From: G965216695 sp965216695
GTDB taxonomy: Bacteria; Pseudomonadota; Gammaproteobacteria; Pseudomonadales; Azotimanducaceae
NCBI GenBank assembly: GCA_965216695.1
Contig: OZ244212.1
Location: 2,232,001 to 2,296,000, forward strand
Direction of reading: 5' to 3'
DNA length: 64,000 bases
This document shows, piece after piece, positions 16,862 through 25,853 of this stretch. Under the pieces are notes generated by a model. The model saw only the letters and a program-made list of their open reading frames with translations. It ran no database searches and was not told the DNA's origin. How positions within the stretch are numbered: position 1 is the first letter of the stretch; each line of letters opens with the position of its first letter. Position numbers and translations under genes: made by a program.

Positions 16862-18280
16862 TTACTCGAAACGGCCGGCTGGCCCGGGGAACACGACCGG
16901 CGATTCGGTTCCGTCGCGCGCAACGCTCGCGACGCCGAAGAAATAGTTGTCTATCACCACGTTCTTCAACGTTGCCACGTCCGTAAGCCCCACGTCGCGG
17001 AACCAGCGCCACTGCGCATCGGTCGTTAGCCGCCAGTACACTCGGTAGCCGGCGAGGTTCTGCGCGCGCGTGCCGGACGCCTCGGTCCAACGGAGCGTGG
17101 TGTCGGGTGACACTGCACCCGCTATCGTCACGTCGGTGGGAAACGGCGGCGCTGCTGCAAGATTCGCGAGCGTCAGTACGTTCAATCCGGTAACCGTCGC
17201 CGCATATTCCGTATCCACGCCATCCAGCGTATCGCCGTAACGCACGCCATCTTCCTCCCGCACATCCTGATGCTGGCGATCGTAGTGTTCATTGGTTTCC
17301 ATAATCCGCACCGCCGGATAGCCCGCATCGTTGAACGGGCTGTGGTGGCCGCCGCGGCCAAAGCGGTCGAGCCGGTACACCATCATCACGTCCAGATGGG
17401 GCATGTACATCGTCGCGAGGCGGTGCACGTAACGCGCCAGATTCCGCGACGCGGAATCCACTTCGCCGCCGGTAAAGCGTCTAGTGCGCGCCTCCTCCGC
17501 CGTTTCCACCGCGCGCGTGCCTTCCGAGAACACCCTTACCGACCGGTTGTCGGTAACGCCGTTAATGCCAGTGATATTGCCTATCATGTCGTTGTTCAAC
17601 ACCGCAACCACCCGCCAGTCCTGCGCCTTCGCATGCGCCGCCAGAATGCGGCCGCCGATCAGGCCCTGTTCTTCACCGGACAGCGCGGCGTATACAAGGG
17701 TGCCGGCGAAGCGATGTCTGGAAAGAAGCCGTGCGGCCTCCAGCACGCCGGCCACGCCGGAAGCGTTGTCGTTGGCTCCGGGACTGTCGGACTCCGCGTC
17801 CATCACGTCCGAAACTCGACTGTCGATATCGCCAGACATAACCGCGACGCGCGCGGGATCCAACGTACCCCGTTGAATGGCGATCACGTTGACGACGTTC
17901 ACCGGTTCCGGCACGCGTGCCTGGGCCTCTACGACCTCGGCTACATCAAGCACCTCGAGGCAGCTGCCACAGTCGCGGGAGATTGTTTCGAATTGCGCGC
18001 GGATCCAACGACGGGCTGCGCCGATACCGCGCCGGTCCGAGTCGGTGCGCGAGAGCGTGTGGCGGGTACCGAAATTCACGAGCGCCGCTATGTCGCGTTC
18101 GATTCTCTGCGGATCCGGGGCATTGGCGAGCTCGAGCACGCGCGCCCGGTCGAACGGCTCGATCTCCGGGGACGCAGCCAACGTGCCGACGGCGATACAC
18201 CCGGTCCCGAATAGAACTGACCATACACTGATCATCCGGTTGCGAGCTCGCGTGCTTCCGCATGTTCGCCTCGTGCGCAT
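16862..18280 (-). CDS. Secreted M28-family peptidase with C-terminal Fn3-like domain
   Basis: A 472-residue exported zinc peptidase. ATG 18280 gives a basic N-region and hydrophobic signal; ATG 18235 (MISVWSVLFG) is the alternative. The catalytic domain shows PGANDNASG (bridging Asp), GEEQGLIG (Glu-Glu), NNDMIGN (Asp) and HHSPFND (His). The place usually occupied by the first zinc-ligand His has GDIDSR instead. Residues after about 360 (DTTLRWTEASGTRAQNLAGYRVYWR) form a fibronectin-III-like domain, perhaps for binding a surface or substrate. It probably trims peptides in the periplasm or medium. Confidence 0.86.
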   Translation of the reverse strand: MRTRRTCGSTRARNRMISVWSVLFGTGCIAVGTLAASPEIEPFDRARVLELANAPDPQRIERDIAALVNFGTRHTLSRTDSDRRGIGAARRWIRAQFETISRDCGSCLEVLDVAEVVEAQARVPEPVNVVNVIAIQRGTLDPARVAVMSGDIDSRVSDVMDAESDSPGANDNASGVAGVLEAARLLSRHRFAGTLVYAALSGEEQGLIGGRILAAHAKAQDWRVVAVLNNDMIGNITGINGVTDNRSVRVFSEGTRAVETAEEARTRRFTGGEVDSASRNLARYVHRLATMYMPHLDVMMVYRLDRFGRGGHHSPFNDAGYPAVRIMETNEHYDRQHQDVREEDGVRYGDTLDGVDTEYAATVTGLNVLTLANLAAAPPFPTDVTIAGAVSPDTTLRWTEASGTRAQNLAGYRVYWRLTTDAQWRWFRDVGLTDVATLKNVVIDNYFFGVASVARDGTESPVVFPGPAGRFE

Positions 18281-18354
18281 ACGATGTTCTCGAGTTGTGG
18301 ATAGGCTGCGAATCGTACATCGTAAGAATCCGCCCCGTCTCCGTAGACGCAGCC

Positions 18355-18897
18355 ATGCAACGTTCCGAAGAAAGCACCGACCCGGAACCACCCCGCAGAC
18401 GCAATTGGCTGGCGCGTCGATTTGCAGCGGTGGCCTACCACGCGCAGGAACCGCGACGCATCGTACCCACGCTCCGCCGATCGGCGGCGCGGCTATGGGC
18501 GTCGCACGGCGGTGGTTTCTACGGCCTCGGTTACGTACTTACGTTCATCGTGCTGGAAGTGCGGCTGTTCGTTGAGGAAGTTGCCGGCGCTGACAACATT
18601 GCAACCTTCCTGGCGAGTGAGCTGCTAACGATCATCTTTCGACTGGGCGTCGCGTCTTTCGTGAACGGCTTGATTGCGCTGGGCTGGCCGATACTCTGGC
18701 TCGACGCCATCGGTGGATGGGGTTTCCTCGCCATCGGCGTATTCTACCTGTTGTACGCGTTCGCGCTCAGGCCCACCATCGAGCTCTGGTACCCCGAACT
18801 CGGTCAGATGCGGGCAGAACGACAAGCGAATCGCCGAACCGGCTGGTTCCGCTCGCGCAAGCGTCACAACAGCGCACACAAGCGCCGGAAGAACTAG
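18355..18897 (+). CDS. Integral membrane protein of unknown function
   Basis: A 180-residue protein beginning MQRSEESTDPEPPRRRN with a charged N-terminus, then three or four hydrophobic segments (about residues 57-75, 88-110, 115-135) and a very basic C-terminus (RSRKRHNSAHKRRKN) that should lie in the cytoplasm. I recognise no family. The start at ATG 18355 is preferred over 18262, which would overlap the divergent promoter region of the M28 gene. It lies 33 bases upstream of a cupin gene. Confidence 0.6.
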   Translation: MQRSEESTDPEPPRRRNWLARRFAAVAYHAQEPRRIVPTLRRSAARLWASHGGGFYGLGYVLTFIVLEVRLFVEEVAGADNIATFLASELLTIIFRLGVASFVNGLIALGWPILWLDAIGGWGFLAIGVFYLLYAFALRPTIELWYPELGQMRAERQANRRTGWFRSRKRHNSAHKRRKN

Positions 18898-18930
18898 CCG
18901 GCGCGTTTCGACACATCTCAAGAGAACACA

Positions 18931-19416
18931 ATGGACAACGAAAATCATAGGCTACCTGCACGTGACATCTCGACGTTCGACCCCGACACGTTCTGCGGCT
19001 TGCCGGAACCGTTCCGCACCGCGCTCGGCCCGTTCGAAGAACGCAACCTCTCCGATCCATTCGCGCTGACGCAGTTCGGCGTAACGCTGTGCACGCTGCC
19101 TCCGGGTTCTCAATCGGCACTGCGACACTGGCACAGCCGCTCGGACGAGTGGGTGTGGATGGTCTCCGGGACGCTCACGCTCATCACCGATGAAGGCAAA
19201 ACGACACTACGCCCGGGTATGTGCGCCGGTTTTCCTGCCGGTGCGGAGAACGGCCACCACCTGGTGAACGAATCATCGGCCGACGCAACGTTTATCGTTG
19301 TGGGGTCGCGTGTGCCGAATGACCGGGTTACCTACCCCGACGACGATTTCCACTGGGCGGGAGGTGCAGATGGCGCGTGGTTCGCTGCGCGCCGTGACGG
19401 CACGCCGTACACATAA
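18931..19416 (+). CDS. Cupin domain protein
   Basis: A 161-residue cupin: ALRHWHSRSDEWVWMVSGTLTLIT (motif 1 with HxH and Glu) and AGFPAGAENGHHLVNESSADATFIVVG (motif 2 with His) form the metal-binding barrel at about residues 63-125. A trailing YPDDDFHW segment is common in a cupin subgroup seen in proteobacteria. Enzyme activity is unknown. The purine tract AAGAG lies eight bases before ATG 18931. The TonB-dependent receptor begins 229 bases later, beyond a possible promoter. Confidence 0.8.
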   Translation: MDNENHRLPARDISTFDPDTFCGLPEPFRTALGPFEERNLSDPFALTQFGVTLCTLPPGSQSALRHWHSRSDEWVWMVSGTLTLITDEGKTTLRPGMCAGFPAGAENGHHLVNESSADATFIVVGSRVPNDRVTYPDDDFHWAGGADGAWFAARRDGTPYT

Positions 19417-19645
19417 CCCATCACCCACCCGACGCGTCCGTCCGACATCTAAACCGAATAGCAACTAAGTTGACAATATAGAAATGGACAGTCTCATGCC
19501 CTTTCTACTATTGTTTTAGGCACGCGTGTTTTGGCACGCGGCGTTTAGCGAAGTCTGCTATCTGGTCGTTGGTACGCGTTGGTAACAGAACCGCGGCATA
19601 CGACCGAGCGCCAAGCGCAGGGGAGATAAACCAAGGGGACAACTC

Positions 19646-22189
19646 ATGACGCATCTGAAAGCCACAGCGCCGCTCGGCGTTGTGTTGAGCTTGCTCGTAA
19701 TCGCATTCGCAGTCGCACCAGCCGATGTCGGCGCGGCGGAGACGGAGCGTGCGAGTAACAGAATTATTGAAGAAGTGACCGTAACCGCGCGTAAGCGCGA
19801 AGAGCGGTTGGTTGACACGCCGGTCGCCGTCGCGGTGATGACGGGCGAAGAGATCGAGCGCTACAACACGCGCGATCTCGCAGACCTCACGCAACGCATG
19901 CCCGGCGTTGAGATATCGCATGGCGCGGGCGGTGGCGCCGGTGGAAACATTACGATCCGCGGCGTGGGCAAACCGCCCGGCACCAGTGACTACGGCCTGG
20001 ACGCCCCCGTATCGATCGTAATGGACGGCATGTCCTTCTCCCGCAACCACCTGCTGGATACCGGCTTTTTCGACATTGCAGCCGTCGAGGTTCTGAAAGG
20101 GCCCCAAGCCCTCTACTTCGGTAAGAACAGCCCGGCCGGGGTAATCGCGATCACGAGTGTCAGCCCACAGGTGGGTGGCGAATTCGAGATGTTCACGCGG
20201 GCTCAATACGAGTTCGTTACCGAAGATCCTGTGCTGGAAGCCGGGATCAGCTTTCCGGTCGGCGACCAGTGGGCGTTCCGCCTCGCTGCCCGCGGCCAGG
20301 ACATGGGCGACGGCTGGTTGAAGAACTCGGCAGCGCCGCTGGACGTGAGCGGCCTGTACCCAGGGTTCGACTTCAGCACGCGGGGCGCCGGTGACGACGA
20401 CAAGTTTCCCGCGCAAAGCCAGGTGGTGTTGCGTTTCACCGCCGTATGGGAGCCCACGGATACATTCAACGCCAAGCTGAAAATGTTCCGCTCCTACTCC
20501 AAACAGAACGAAGCCGGCTACACGATTCTGTACGCCTGCGCCGATGGCCCCGGCGCGAACCCCTTCTACACGGCATTCCCCGACCCGACTCAGGTTTGCC
20601 CCGACAGCAGACCCCGGCTCGAACGCAACAGCGCGTTGCCGCCCGCCGAGATTGCGAACGCGCACCCGTTCATCGACGAGGACGACCGCTTTCACAACAA
20701 GCTCTCCCAGTACATCCATACGCTGGAGATGAACTGGGACATCGGCGACTTCACGCTTTCGTCGGTTACCGGCTACTGGGACTACCGCCACCGTGAGTAC
20801 ACCAACTACGACTACACGAGCTACGCGGTGGTGGTATCCAAGCAGGGCGAGTCCGGTGAAGCCTGGACGCAGGAACTGCGGCTGCAGTCCAACTTCGACG
20901 GACCGGTGAACTTCATGGTGGGTGGTTTCTACGAAGACCTGGAACGCGATCTGGACGCACCGGTGCAGATTCTGCCGTCCGCGTTCTTCGCACCCGGCGT
21001 CGTGCCATACGTATCCGGGCAGTTCCCAGGCGACGAGTTCTACGACGGCGCGTTCATCAGCTACCACCAGCACTGGGACAACACCATAGAAAGCTTTTCC
21101 GTATTCGGCAGCGTCGATTGGGAAATCTCGGACAAGTGGGAGCTGTCCGGTGGCTTGCGCTACACCGAAGAAGACCGCGAGGCCTTCGGCGGCAACATTC
21201 TGGAGAACAGCGGCTTTCTAGGGTTCTCCCCGAGCCAGGTGTTCTACTCACCCTCTGACAAGTCCGACAACGTATCGCCCGAGGTCACACTCAGCTACAA
21301 CCTGAACGACGACGTGATGCTCTACGGCGCGTTCAAAACGGGCTTTCAGTCTGCGGGTATTTCCAACCCGGGTACCGTCGCCAATCTGACGTCGCTGACG
21401 CCGGAGGGACAGTCCGACGTGCTGGTGTTCGACGAGACGACCGTTGAAGGGTTCGAGGTGGGCATGAAGGGTTTCTTCATGGAAGGCAGGCTGCGCGCCG
21501 ACATCGCCGCATTCTGGTACGAGTTGGAAGACCTTCAAGTAGGTATCTTCAACTCCAACACCACCAGCTTTACGCTGCAGAACGCGGCCGTGGCGCACAA
21601 CTACGGCTTGGAAGTTACGGGCACCTTCCAGGTGAACGAGCGTCTGCAGCTCCGGCTGGCCGGTCAGTACAACCACCTGGAGTACGACGAGTGGGAAGAT
21701 GCAGGCTGCCATCCGATCGACGGTTCGCTGCCGTTTGACGTGCTAGCTGCCCGCACGGGGGTCGGCTCCGAATGCCACATCGGTCCGGACGGCGTGCCGA
21801 TTCAGGACTTGTCCGGCATACGCTACGGCGGAGCGCCACTGCAGGTGAACGTAGGCTTCTCCTACGACGCACCGATCATGAACAACTGGGGCCTCGACCT
21901 CACGTGGGACACGATTCACCACAACAAAGGCAAGCGCGTGTTGAATCAGCCGTTCACGGAAGTGCCGAGCCGCACCGTAACGCACCTGTCCGCAACGCTG
22001 TATCAGCAGGGCGGCCCGTGGGAAGCGGGACTTATCTGTTCCAACTGCTTCAACGAAATCTACGTTACGTCGATCGGCAACAAGCCGCTTGCGAAGATCA
22101 ACGCCGGTATCAACGGCGACATGACCGCGCAGATCGCTCCGCCACGCCTGCTGACGTTCCAGGTAACGTACCGGATGGGCAACAACTGA
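19646..22189 (+). CDS. TonB-dependent outer-membrane receptor
   Basis: An 847-residue outer-membrane receptor importing an unidentified ligand with energy from TonB. A signal peptide covers about residues 1-36. IIEEVTVTARKREE is a TonB box followed by the plug (TPVAVAVMTGEEIE … PGVEISHG … AAVEVLKGPQALYFGKNSPAGVIAIT). The beta barrel follows, ending LLTFQVTYRMGNN with many aromatic strands. An AAGGGG ribosome site precedes ATG 19646. The 'PVSIVMDGMSFSRN' and 'GPQALYFGKNS' plug variants match the large 'TonB-dependent receptor' group of marine gammaproteobacteria. A cupin gene follows after a hairpin. Confidence 0.93.
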   Translation: MTHLKATAPLGVVLSLLVIAFAVAPADVGAAETERASNRIIEEVTVTARKREERLVDTPVAVAVMTGEEIERYNTRDLADLTQRMPGVEISHGAGGGAGGNITIRGVGKPPGTSDYGLDAPVSIVMDGMSFSRNHLLDTGFFDIAAVEVLKGPQALYFGKNSPAGVIAITSVSPQVGGEFEMFTRAQYEFVTEDPVLEAGISFPVGDQWAFRLAARGQDMGDGWLKNSAAPLDVSGLYPGFDFSTRGAGDDDKFPAQSQVVLRFTAVWEPTDTFNAKLKMFRSYSKQNEAGYTILYACADGPGANPFYTAFPDPTQVCPDSRPRLERNSALPPAEIANAHPFIDEDDRFHNKLSQYIHTLEMNWDIGDFTLSSVTGYWDYRHREYTNYDYTSYAVVVSKQGESGEAWTQELRLQSNFDGPVNFMVGGFYEDLERDLDAPVQILPSAFFAPGVVPYVSGQFPGDEFYDGAFISYHQHWDNTIESFSVFGSVDWEISDKWELSGGLRYTEEDREAFGGNILENSGFLGFSPSQVFYSPSDKSDNVSPEVTLSYNLNDDVMLYGAFKTGFQSAGISNPGTVANLTSLTPEGQSDVLVFDETTVEGFEVGMKGFFMEGRLRADIAAFWYELEDLQVGIFNSNTTSFTLQNAAVAHNYGLEVTGTFQVNERLQLRLAGQYNHLEYDEWEDAGCHPIDGSLPFDVLAARTGVGSECHIGPDGVPIQDLSGIRYGGAPLQVNVGFSYDAPIMNNWGLDLTWDTIHHNKGKRVLNQPFTEVPSRTVTHLSATLYQQGGPWEAGLICSNCFNEIYVTSIGNKPLAKINAGINGDMTAQIAPPRLLTFQVTYRMGNN

Positions 22190-22200
22190 GTGAGTCGAAC

Positions 22201-22227
22201 GTGCCGGGCGTCCCAGACGCCCGGCAC
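22201..22227 (+). other. Perfect 12-bp stem hairpin between receptor and cupin genes
   Basis: GTGCCGGGCGTC CCA GACGCCCGGCAC is a perfect, very GC-rich 12-base-pair hairpin 12 bases after the receptor stop. No T-run follows (CGGGTTTGCG), so it is a weak terminator at most. It could protect the receptor mRNA 3' end and lower expression of the downstream cupin gene. Confidence 0.75.
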
Positions 22228-22264
22228 CGGGTTTGCGCCTGAGAGGCTCAAGGAGTCGTACTCG

Positions 22265-22696
22265 ATGACCACGATGGATTCGCAGCAGAAACCGGTAATC
22301 CGGGTCGACAAGGGCTACTTCGCGGATCGTAGCGAGGTATTCGCTGACATTGCCGAGACCGGCTTCTGGCCGACCACCTATGTGTCGAACGCATCACCCG
22401 AGCTGCCGGTTCACTGGCACGACGGCGACACGATCGGCTACGTGATTGCCGGCGAAACCTACGTGCTGGACGGCGACGGTGCGAAAACCGCCATCGGTCC
22501 CGGCGACCGGTTGGTGATCCCGGCCGGCGCTCTGCATGCCGAAGGCGCGGTTACCGAACCCGTAACGTACATCGTAACAACGCGCAAACCCGTGCCCTTC
22601 CTTGAAGCCTTTCGCACGCTCGACCCCGCCGCATACCCGGAACCCCGACTGCTGCCGTTGCCCGCCGAGGTGATAGCGGCATTCAACGCCCCGTAA
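22265..22696 (+). CDS. Cupin domain protein downstream of TonB receptor
   Basis: A 143-residue cupin with VHWHDGDTIGYVIAGETYVLDG (HxH plus later residues) and IGPGDRLVIPAGALHAEGAV (Gly-Asp, Pro and His) forming one metal site. ATG 22265 is chosen because AGGAG lies nine bases upstream. A longer frame begins at 22190, inside the hairpin region. Linkage to the receptor suggests a role with the imported compound, for instance sensing or modifying it, but this is inferred from position only. Confidence 0.78.
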   Translation: MTTMDSQQKPVIRVDKGYFADRSEVFADIAETGFWPTTYVSNASPELPVHWHDGDTIGYVIAGETYVLDGDGAKTAIGPGDRLVIPAGALHAEGAVTEPVTYIVTTRKPVPFLEAFRTLDPAAYPEPRLLPLPAEVIAAFNAP

Positions 22697-22713
22697 CCCA
22701 GAACCACGGCGCG

Positions 22714-23508
22714 TTAGTTCAACCTCGACATCTGATACCGGTTCCAGAGATCCAACGGTACGTCGGCTCGCATGTAGCCCCGCTCAGGCGCACCTTCGGC
22801 GCGCGCCACGCAACGAACGACAAACCCGGTGTTTCGTGCCTCGTCGTCCGCCACGGCTTCGTTCGAACGATGTCCCCGCATCTGAAACGTAGGCAGTTCG
22901 AGTCCGAAGTCGGCATCGATCGTGTACGCCATAGACGAAACGTTGGGCCTCGGCAGCACCTTGGCACCCCCGGCCTGCCACGCGAGCGCGTTTTCGGCCT
23001 CCGTGGCAAGCGCCCAGAAACCCTCCGGACGTAAATGCCTGCAGCTTGCTTTGGCTTCGTCCAACGACGGTTGCGCGGATCGAGCGGTAACCGGAATCCA
23101 GTCACTCCAGATCAGGTGATGCGCGATGTCGAGCCACGCTTGTTCCTCGGCAACCCGCGCCCGTCGCCACCCGGCGTCGATGGGCGCGCCGACCGCAACC
23201 GGCGCCGTGCCACTGAAACGATCCGTCAGCGCATTGACGAATCGCTGTTTCTTCTGCTCCACTGCTTCATACTGGCGCTTGTTTTGTTTCGAGCGCCACT
23301 CCCGGTATAGCTCCTCGCCCAGAAACATTGCGCCGCCATGAATCGGCACAGGCCAGAACCCGATGAGCAGCGCGCCGGTGAAGAGCCCGAGCAACACCGC
23401 TACCGGGCGGCCGAACCGTCGAGTGAGCAGATACACGGTAACCGCACCACCCAGCATCACGGCGATGGCCGCACCCACATAAACCAGGAAGCCGACGGGT
23501 ATATCCAC
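22714..23508 (-). CDS. Two-helix membrane-anchored protein with DUF1566/Lcl-like C-terminus
   Basis: A 264-residue protein. GTG 23508 lies five bases after the stop of the oxidoreductase gene. Residues 5-60 form two hydrophobic helices (YVGAAIAVMLGGAVTVYLL, LLGLFTGALLIGFWPV), then a charged region (KQNKRQYEAVEQKKQRF). The C-terminal part (CRHLRPEGFWALATEAENALAW … NTGFVVRCVA) resembles DUF1566/Lcl or SUMF1-like modules, whose hallmark is an invariant GFVVRCV-like strand. That relation is a weak visual match. Function unknown. Confidence 0.6.
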   Translation of the reverse strand: MDIPVGFLVYVGAAIAVMLGGAVTVYLLTRRFGRPVAVLLGLFTGALLIGFWPVPIHGGAMFLGEELYREWRSKQNKRQYEAVEQKKQRFVNALTDRFSGTAPVAVGAPIDAGWRRARVAEEQAWLDIAHHLIWSDWIPVTARSAQPSLDEAKASCRHLRPEGFWALATEAENALAWQAGGAKVLPRPNVSSMAYTIDADFGLELPTFQMRGHRSNEAVADDEARNTGFVVRCVARAEGAPERGYMRADVPLDLWNRYQMSRLN

Positions 23509-23513
23509 CGTAC

Positions 23514-24554
23514 TCAGCCCGTTGGGTCCTCGCTGACCGCCACCAGTGTCTTGCCGAAATTGCCGCCTCGGGTCATCGCCGCAAATGCCACCGGCGCCTG
23601 CTCCAGACCCTGCCAAACGTGTTCCTTGTACACCACGAGCCCGTCGCGCACCCAATCGACCATGCGTGACAGAAATTCGGCCTGGTGGCTCTCCACGAAG
23701 TTGCCGACAAACAGGTCATGCACCGCGACGCTACGGGCCTCGAACACGTTCGAACCCTGAGCCAACCATCGCTCCCTGGGCGAGCCGCCTGCTTCGTCAC
23801 CGTATTGCGCGATCATGCCGCACACAGAAATCCGCGCGCGATCGTTCAGCAACGGCAACACCGCCTCGTAGGTGTGTCCGCCCACGTTTTCGAAGTAGAC
23901 GTCCACACCATCGGGGCACGCATTACGAAGACGTTCCGGGAAGTCCGGTGCCCGGTGCGGCACGCAGGCATCGGCACCAATTTCATCAACTACGTATGCG
24001 CACTTCTCCGGCGTGCTTGCCACACCCACCACGCGGCATCCCTCGATGCGCGCAAGCTGCGCCACCACCTGGCCCACGCCCCCGGAGGCAGCAGACACCA
24101 CCACCGTTTCTCCCGCCCGCGGAGCGCACTGCACGATCAGGCCGGCGTACGCGGTCAATCCGAGCATGCCGAGCACACCCACTGCGGTGCTGATCGGCGC
24201 GACGTCCGGGTCGAGCTTGCGGGGAAACATGTAGCCGAAGTGGTCTATTCCCTCACCGGTAAGTCCGAACGTCTGCCAACCATTGGTATTGAACAGATAG
24301 TCACCCGGTAGAAATCCGGGCATACGACTCTCGAGCACGAGTGAGACGGTTCGGCCGTGACAGACATCACCGGGTTGCTCGGTGCCCGACCGCCGCCTAA
24401 CCCACTGATACGGATCCAGCGACAGATAGATCGTGCGGCTAAGCAACTGGCCCTGTGCTGGCACCGGAATGGCTTCGTCGGCCCATACGAAATCGTCTTT
24501 GGACGGCAATCCCGGTCCCGGCGTGCGCGCCAGCCGCCACATCGCATTGGACAT
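23514..24554 (-). CDS. NADP-dependent oxidoreductase, MDR superfamily (leukotriene-B4 reductase-like)
   Basis: A 346-residue zinc-independent medium-chain reductase. The substrate domain opens with LSRTIYLSLDPYQWVRRR, a marker of the YfmJ/CurA/PTGR group. The Rossmann fold has VVVSAASGGVGQVVAQLARIEGCRVVGVASTPEKC, with AASGGVG binding NADPH, followed by VDVYFENVGG. It would reduce alkenals or enones with NADPH. ATG 24554 is preceded by GGGAGCG; the longer frame is not used. It is a plausible operon partner of the membrane-anchored protein downstream, with six bases between stop and start. Confidence 0.9.
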   Translation of the reverse strand: MSNAMWRLARTPGPGLPSKDDFVWADEAIPVPAQGQLLSRTIYLSLDPYQWVRRRSGTEQPGDVCHGRTVSLVLESRMPGFLPGDYLFNTNGWQTFGLTGEGIDHFGYMFPRKLDPDVAPISTAVGVLGMLGLTAYAGLIVQCAPRAGETVVVSAASGGVGQVVAQLARIEGCRVVGVASTPEKCAYVVDEIGADACVPHRAPDFPERLRNACPDGVDVYFENVGGHTYEAVLPLLNDRARISVCGMIAQYGDEAGGSPRERWLAQGSNVFEARSVAVHDLFVGNFVESHQAEFLSRMVDWVRDGLVVYKEHVWQGLEQAPVAFAAMTRGGNFGKTLVAVSEDPTG

Positions 24555-24616
24555 GCATCGCTCCCTATCTCTGCGTCCAGTGTAACCCGGCGACCTAAAC
24601 GTACATACTCGCTTGC

Positions 24617-25252
24617 ATGTCAGAAGTTCCCGGTACGCACGGTTACGCTGCAATCATCGACGCGTTCTTCGCAATCGACGACCAGCTCGACTTCAATGTA
24701 ATGCACGCATGTCTGCTGCCGCTGCTGCCCGACGCCCCTGCACGCGTTCTGGACATAGGTGCCGGCACCGGGCGCGACGCCGCAGCACTTGCGATGCAAG
24801 GCTTTGACGTAACCGCAGTGGAACCCACCCGAGCGTTCCTCATCCGAGCCCGGGCGTTGCATGCGGACCTTGCGATAGAGTGGCATTGCGACGCACTGCC
24901 GGATCTGACGCGCCTGTCGGACCGCGCGTCGTTCCAGTTCGTGCTGGTGCACGGTGTGTGGCAGCACATCGACGACGCGGCGCGCGAATCAGCAATGCGG
25001 CGGATCGCGGCGTTAACCTCACCCGGCGGCATCTTCACGGTAGCGCTGCGGCATGGACCGCCAGGCGCGGGCACCTACTACTTTGACGCCAATGCCACGC
25101 ACACGATCCAGCTGGCCGAACGCTGTGGGTTTGGGTGCGTACTGCACCTGCCCGATCAACCCAGCGCACTGCCCGACAAGACGCACGTAACCTGGACCCG
25201 CCTGGCGTTTCGCAGGAAAGAACGGGCGTCAGTCGAATACGCATCCGCGTGA
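24617..25252 (+). CDS. Class I SAM-dependent methyltransferase
   Basis: A 211-residue methyltransferase. Motif I is VLDIGAGTGRDAAALAMQG (about residues 41-59) and motif II is VEPTRAFLIRAR. FQFVLVHGVWQHID and GGIFTVALRHGP follow as motifs IV and VI. The early LDFNVMHACLLPLL region sits before the SAM core. Its 3' end overlaps the convergent NUDIX gene by 24 bases. Substrate unknown. Confidence 0.85.
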   Translation: MSEVPGTHGYAAIIDAFFAIDDQLDFNVMHACLLPLLPDAPARVLDIGAGTGRDAAALAMQGFDVTAVEPTRAFLIRARALHADLAIEWHCDALPDLTRLSDRASFQFVLVHGVWQHIDDAARESAMRRIAALTSPGGIFTVALRHGPPGAGTYYFDANATHTIQLAERCGFGCVLHLPDQPSALPDKTHVTWTRLAFRRKERASVEYASA

Positions 25253-25852
25253 TGGATTCTGCCGATAGGCGTATGCGTCCGTGATGTCCGCTTCAATCAC
25301 CCGCCCGCGCGACAGCGCCGGTAGGGCCGCTAGTCCGAAGTACGCCGTCTCGGAGGTCTCCAAACCCGGCTCCGGTTCGGCCTCATTCATCGATTCACAC
25401 AGAAAGAACAGCTTGTAGAAATCGCGTACATCCGGGTCGTATGCGTGCCGCGCCTTGTGGCACACCTTGAAGAGACCCCGCGGCACAACCGCGAGCGCCG
25501 CTTCCTCGCGAACCTCTTTCACGACGTTCTGCGCCGGCGACAGACCCACGTCGGCAAAACCGCCCGGCAGCGTCCACAACCCATCGGACTTCTCACGTAC
25601 TAGCAGAATCTGGTCGTCGCGAAAAACCGCAGCACGTACTTCCACCTTGGGTGTGGCGTAACCTGAACCGTAATCTGCGTCAAACCCAGCGATAACGGAC
25701 GGTTCCGATGACGCCAGCGATGTGAGCATTGCCATCGCGATGTCGGCCACTTCCTGGTACCGCTCGCGGTCGAACGCATCGGTTGCGTAATGCGCACCGG
25801 TGGACGCAATCGCCTGCAGGCGCTTACTCCAGTTGAGCCACTCGGGCTCCAT
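25229..25852 (-). CDS. NUDIX hydrolase with N-terminal NUDIX_N domain
   Basis: A 207-residue pyrophosphohydrolase. Residues 1-65 (WLNWSKRLQAIASTGAHYATDAFDRERYQEV) form the N-terminal domain found in ADP-ribose/nucleoside-diphosphate-X hydrolases of the Nudix_N_2 type. The NUDIX box is GGFADVGLSPAQNVVKEVREEA, with Glu-Glu conserved but the usual Arg replaced by Lys and the final Gly by Ala. It would cleave nucleoside diphosphates linked to another group. Its ATG is one base after the PPOX-protein stop, so the two are translated together. Confidence 0.87.
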   Translation of the reverse strand: MEPEWLNWSKRLQAIASTGAHYATDAFDRERYQEVADIAMAMLTSLASSEPSVIAGFDADYGSGYATPKVEVRAAVFRDDQILLVREKSDGLWTLPGGFADVGLSPAQNVVKEVREEAALAVVPRGLFKVCHKARHAYDPDVRDFYKLFFLCESMNEAEPEPGLETSETAYFGLAALPALSRGRVIEADITDAYAYRQNPSRGCVFD

Positions 25853-25853
25853 C

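Noticed and set aside
17270..18214. Plus-strand frame (314 residues) opposite the M28 peptidase
   Set aside because: It is antisense to a gene with recognised catalytic motifs and has no domain of its own.
19470..19500. TTGACA at 19470 as a sigma-70 -35 box for the TonB receptor
   Set aside because: No acceptable -10 sequence lies 15-19 bases downstream.
19508..21073. Long minus-strand frame (521 residues) opposite the TonB receptor
   Set aside because: It lies antisense to a clear receptor gene, has no family motif and a His/Val/Arg-rich composition typical of a shadow frame.
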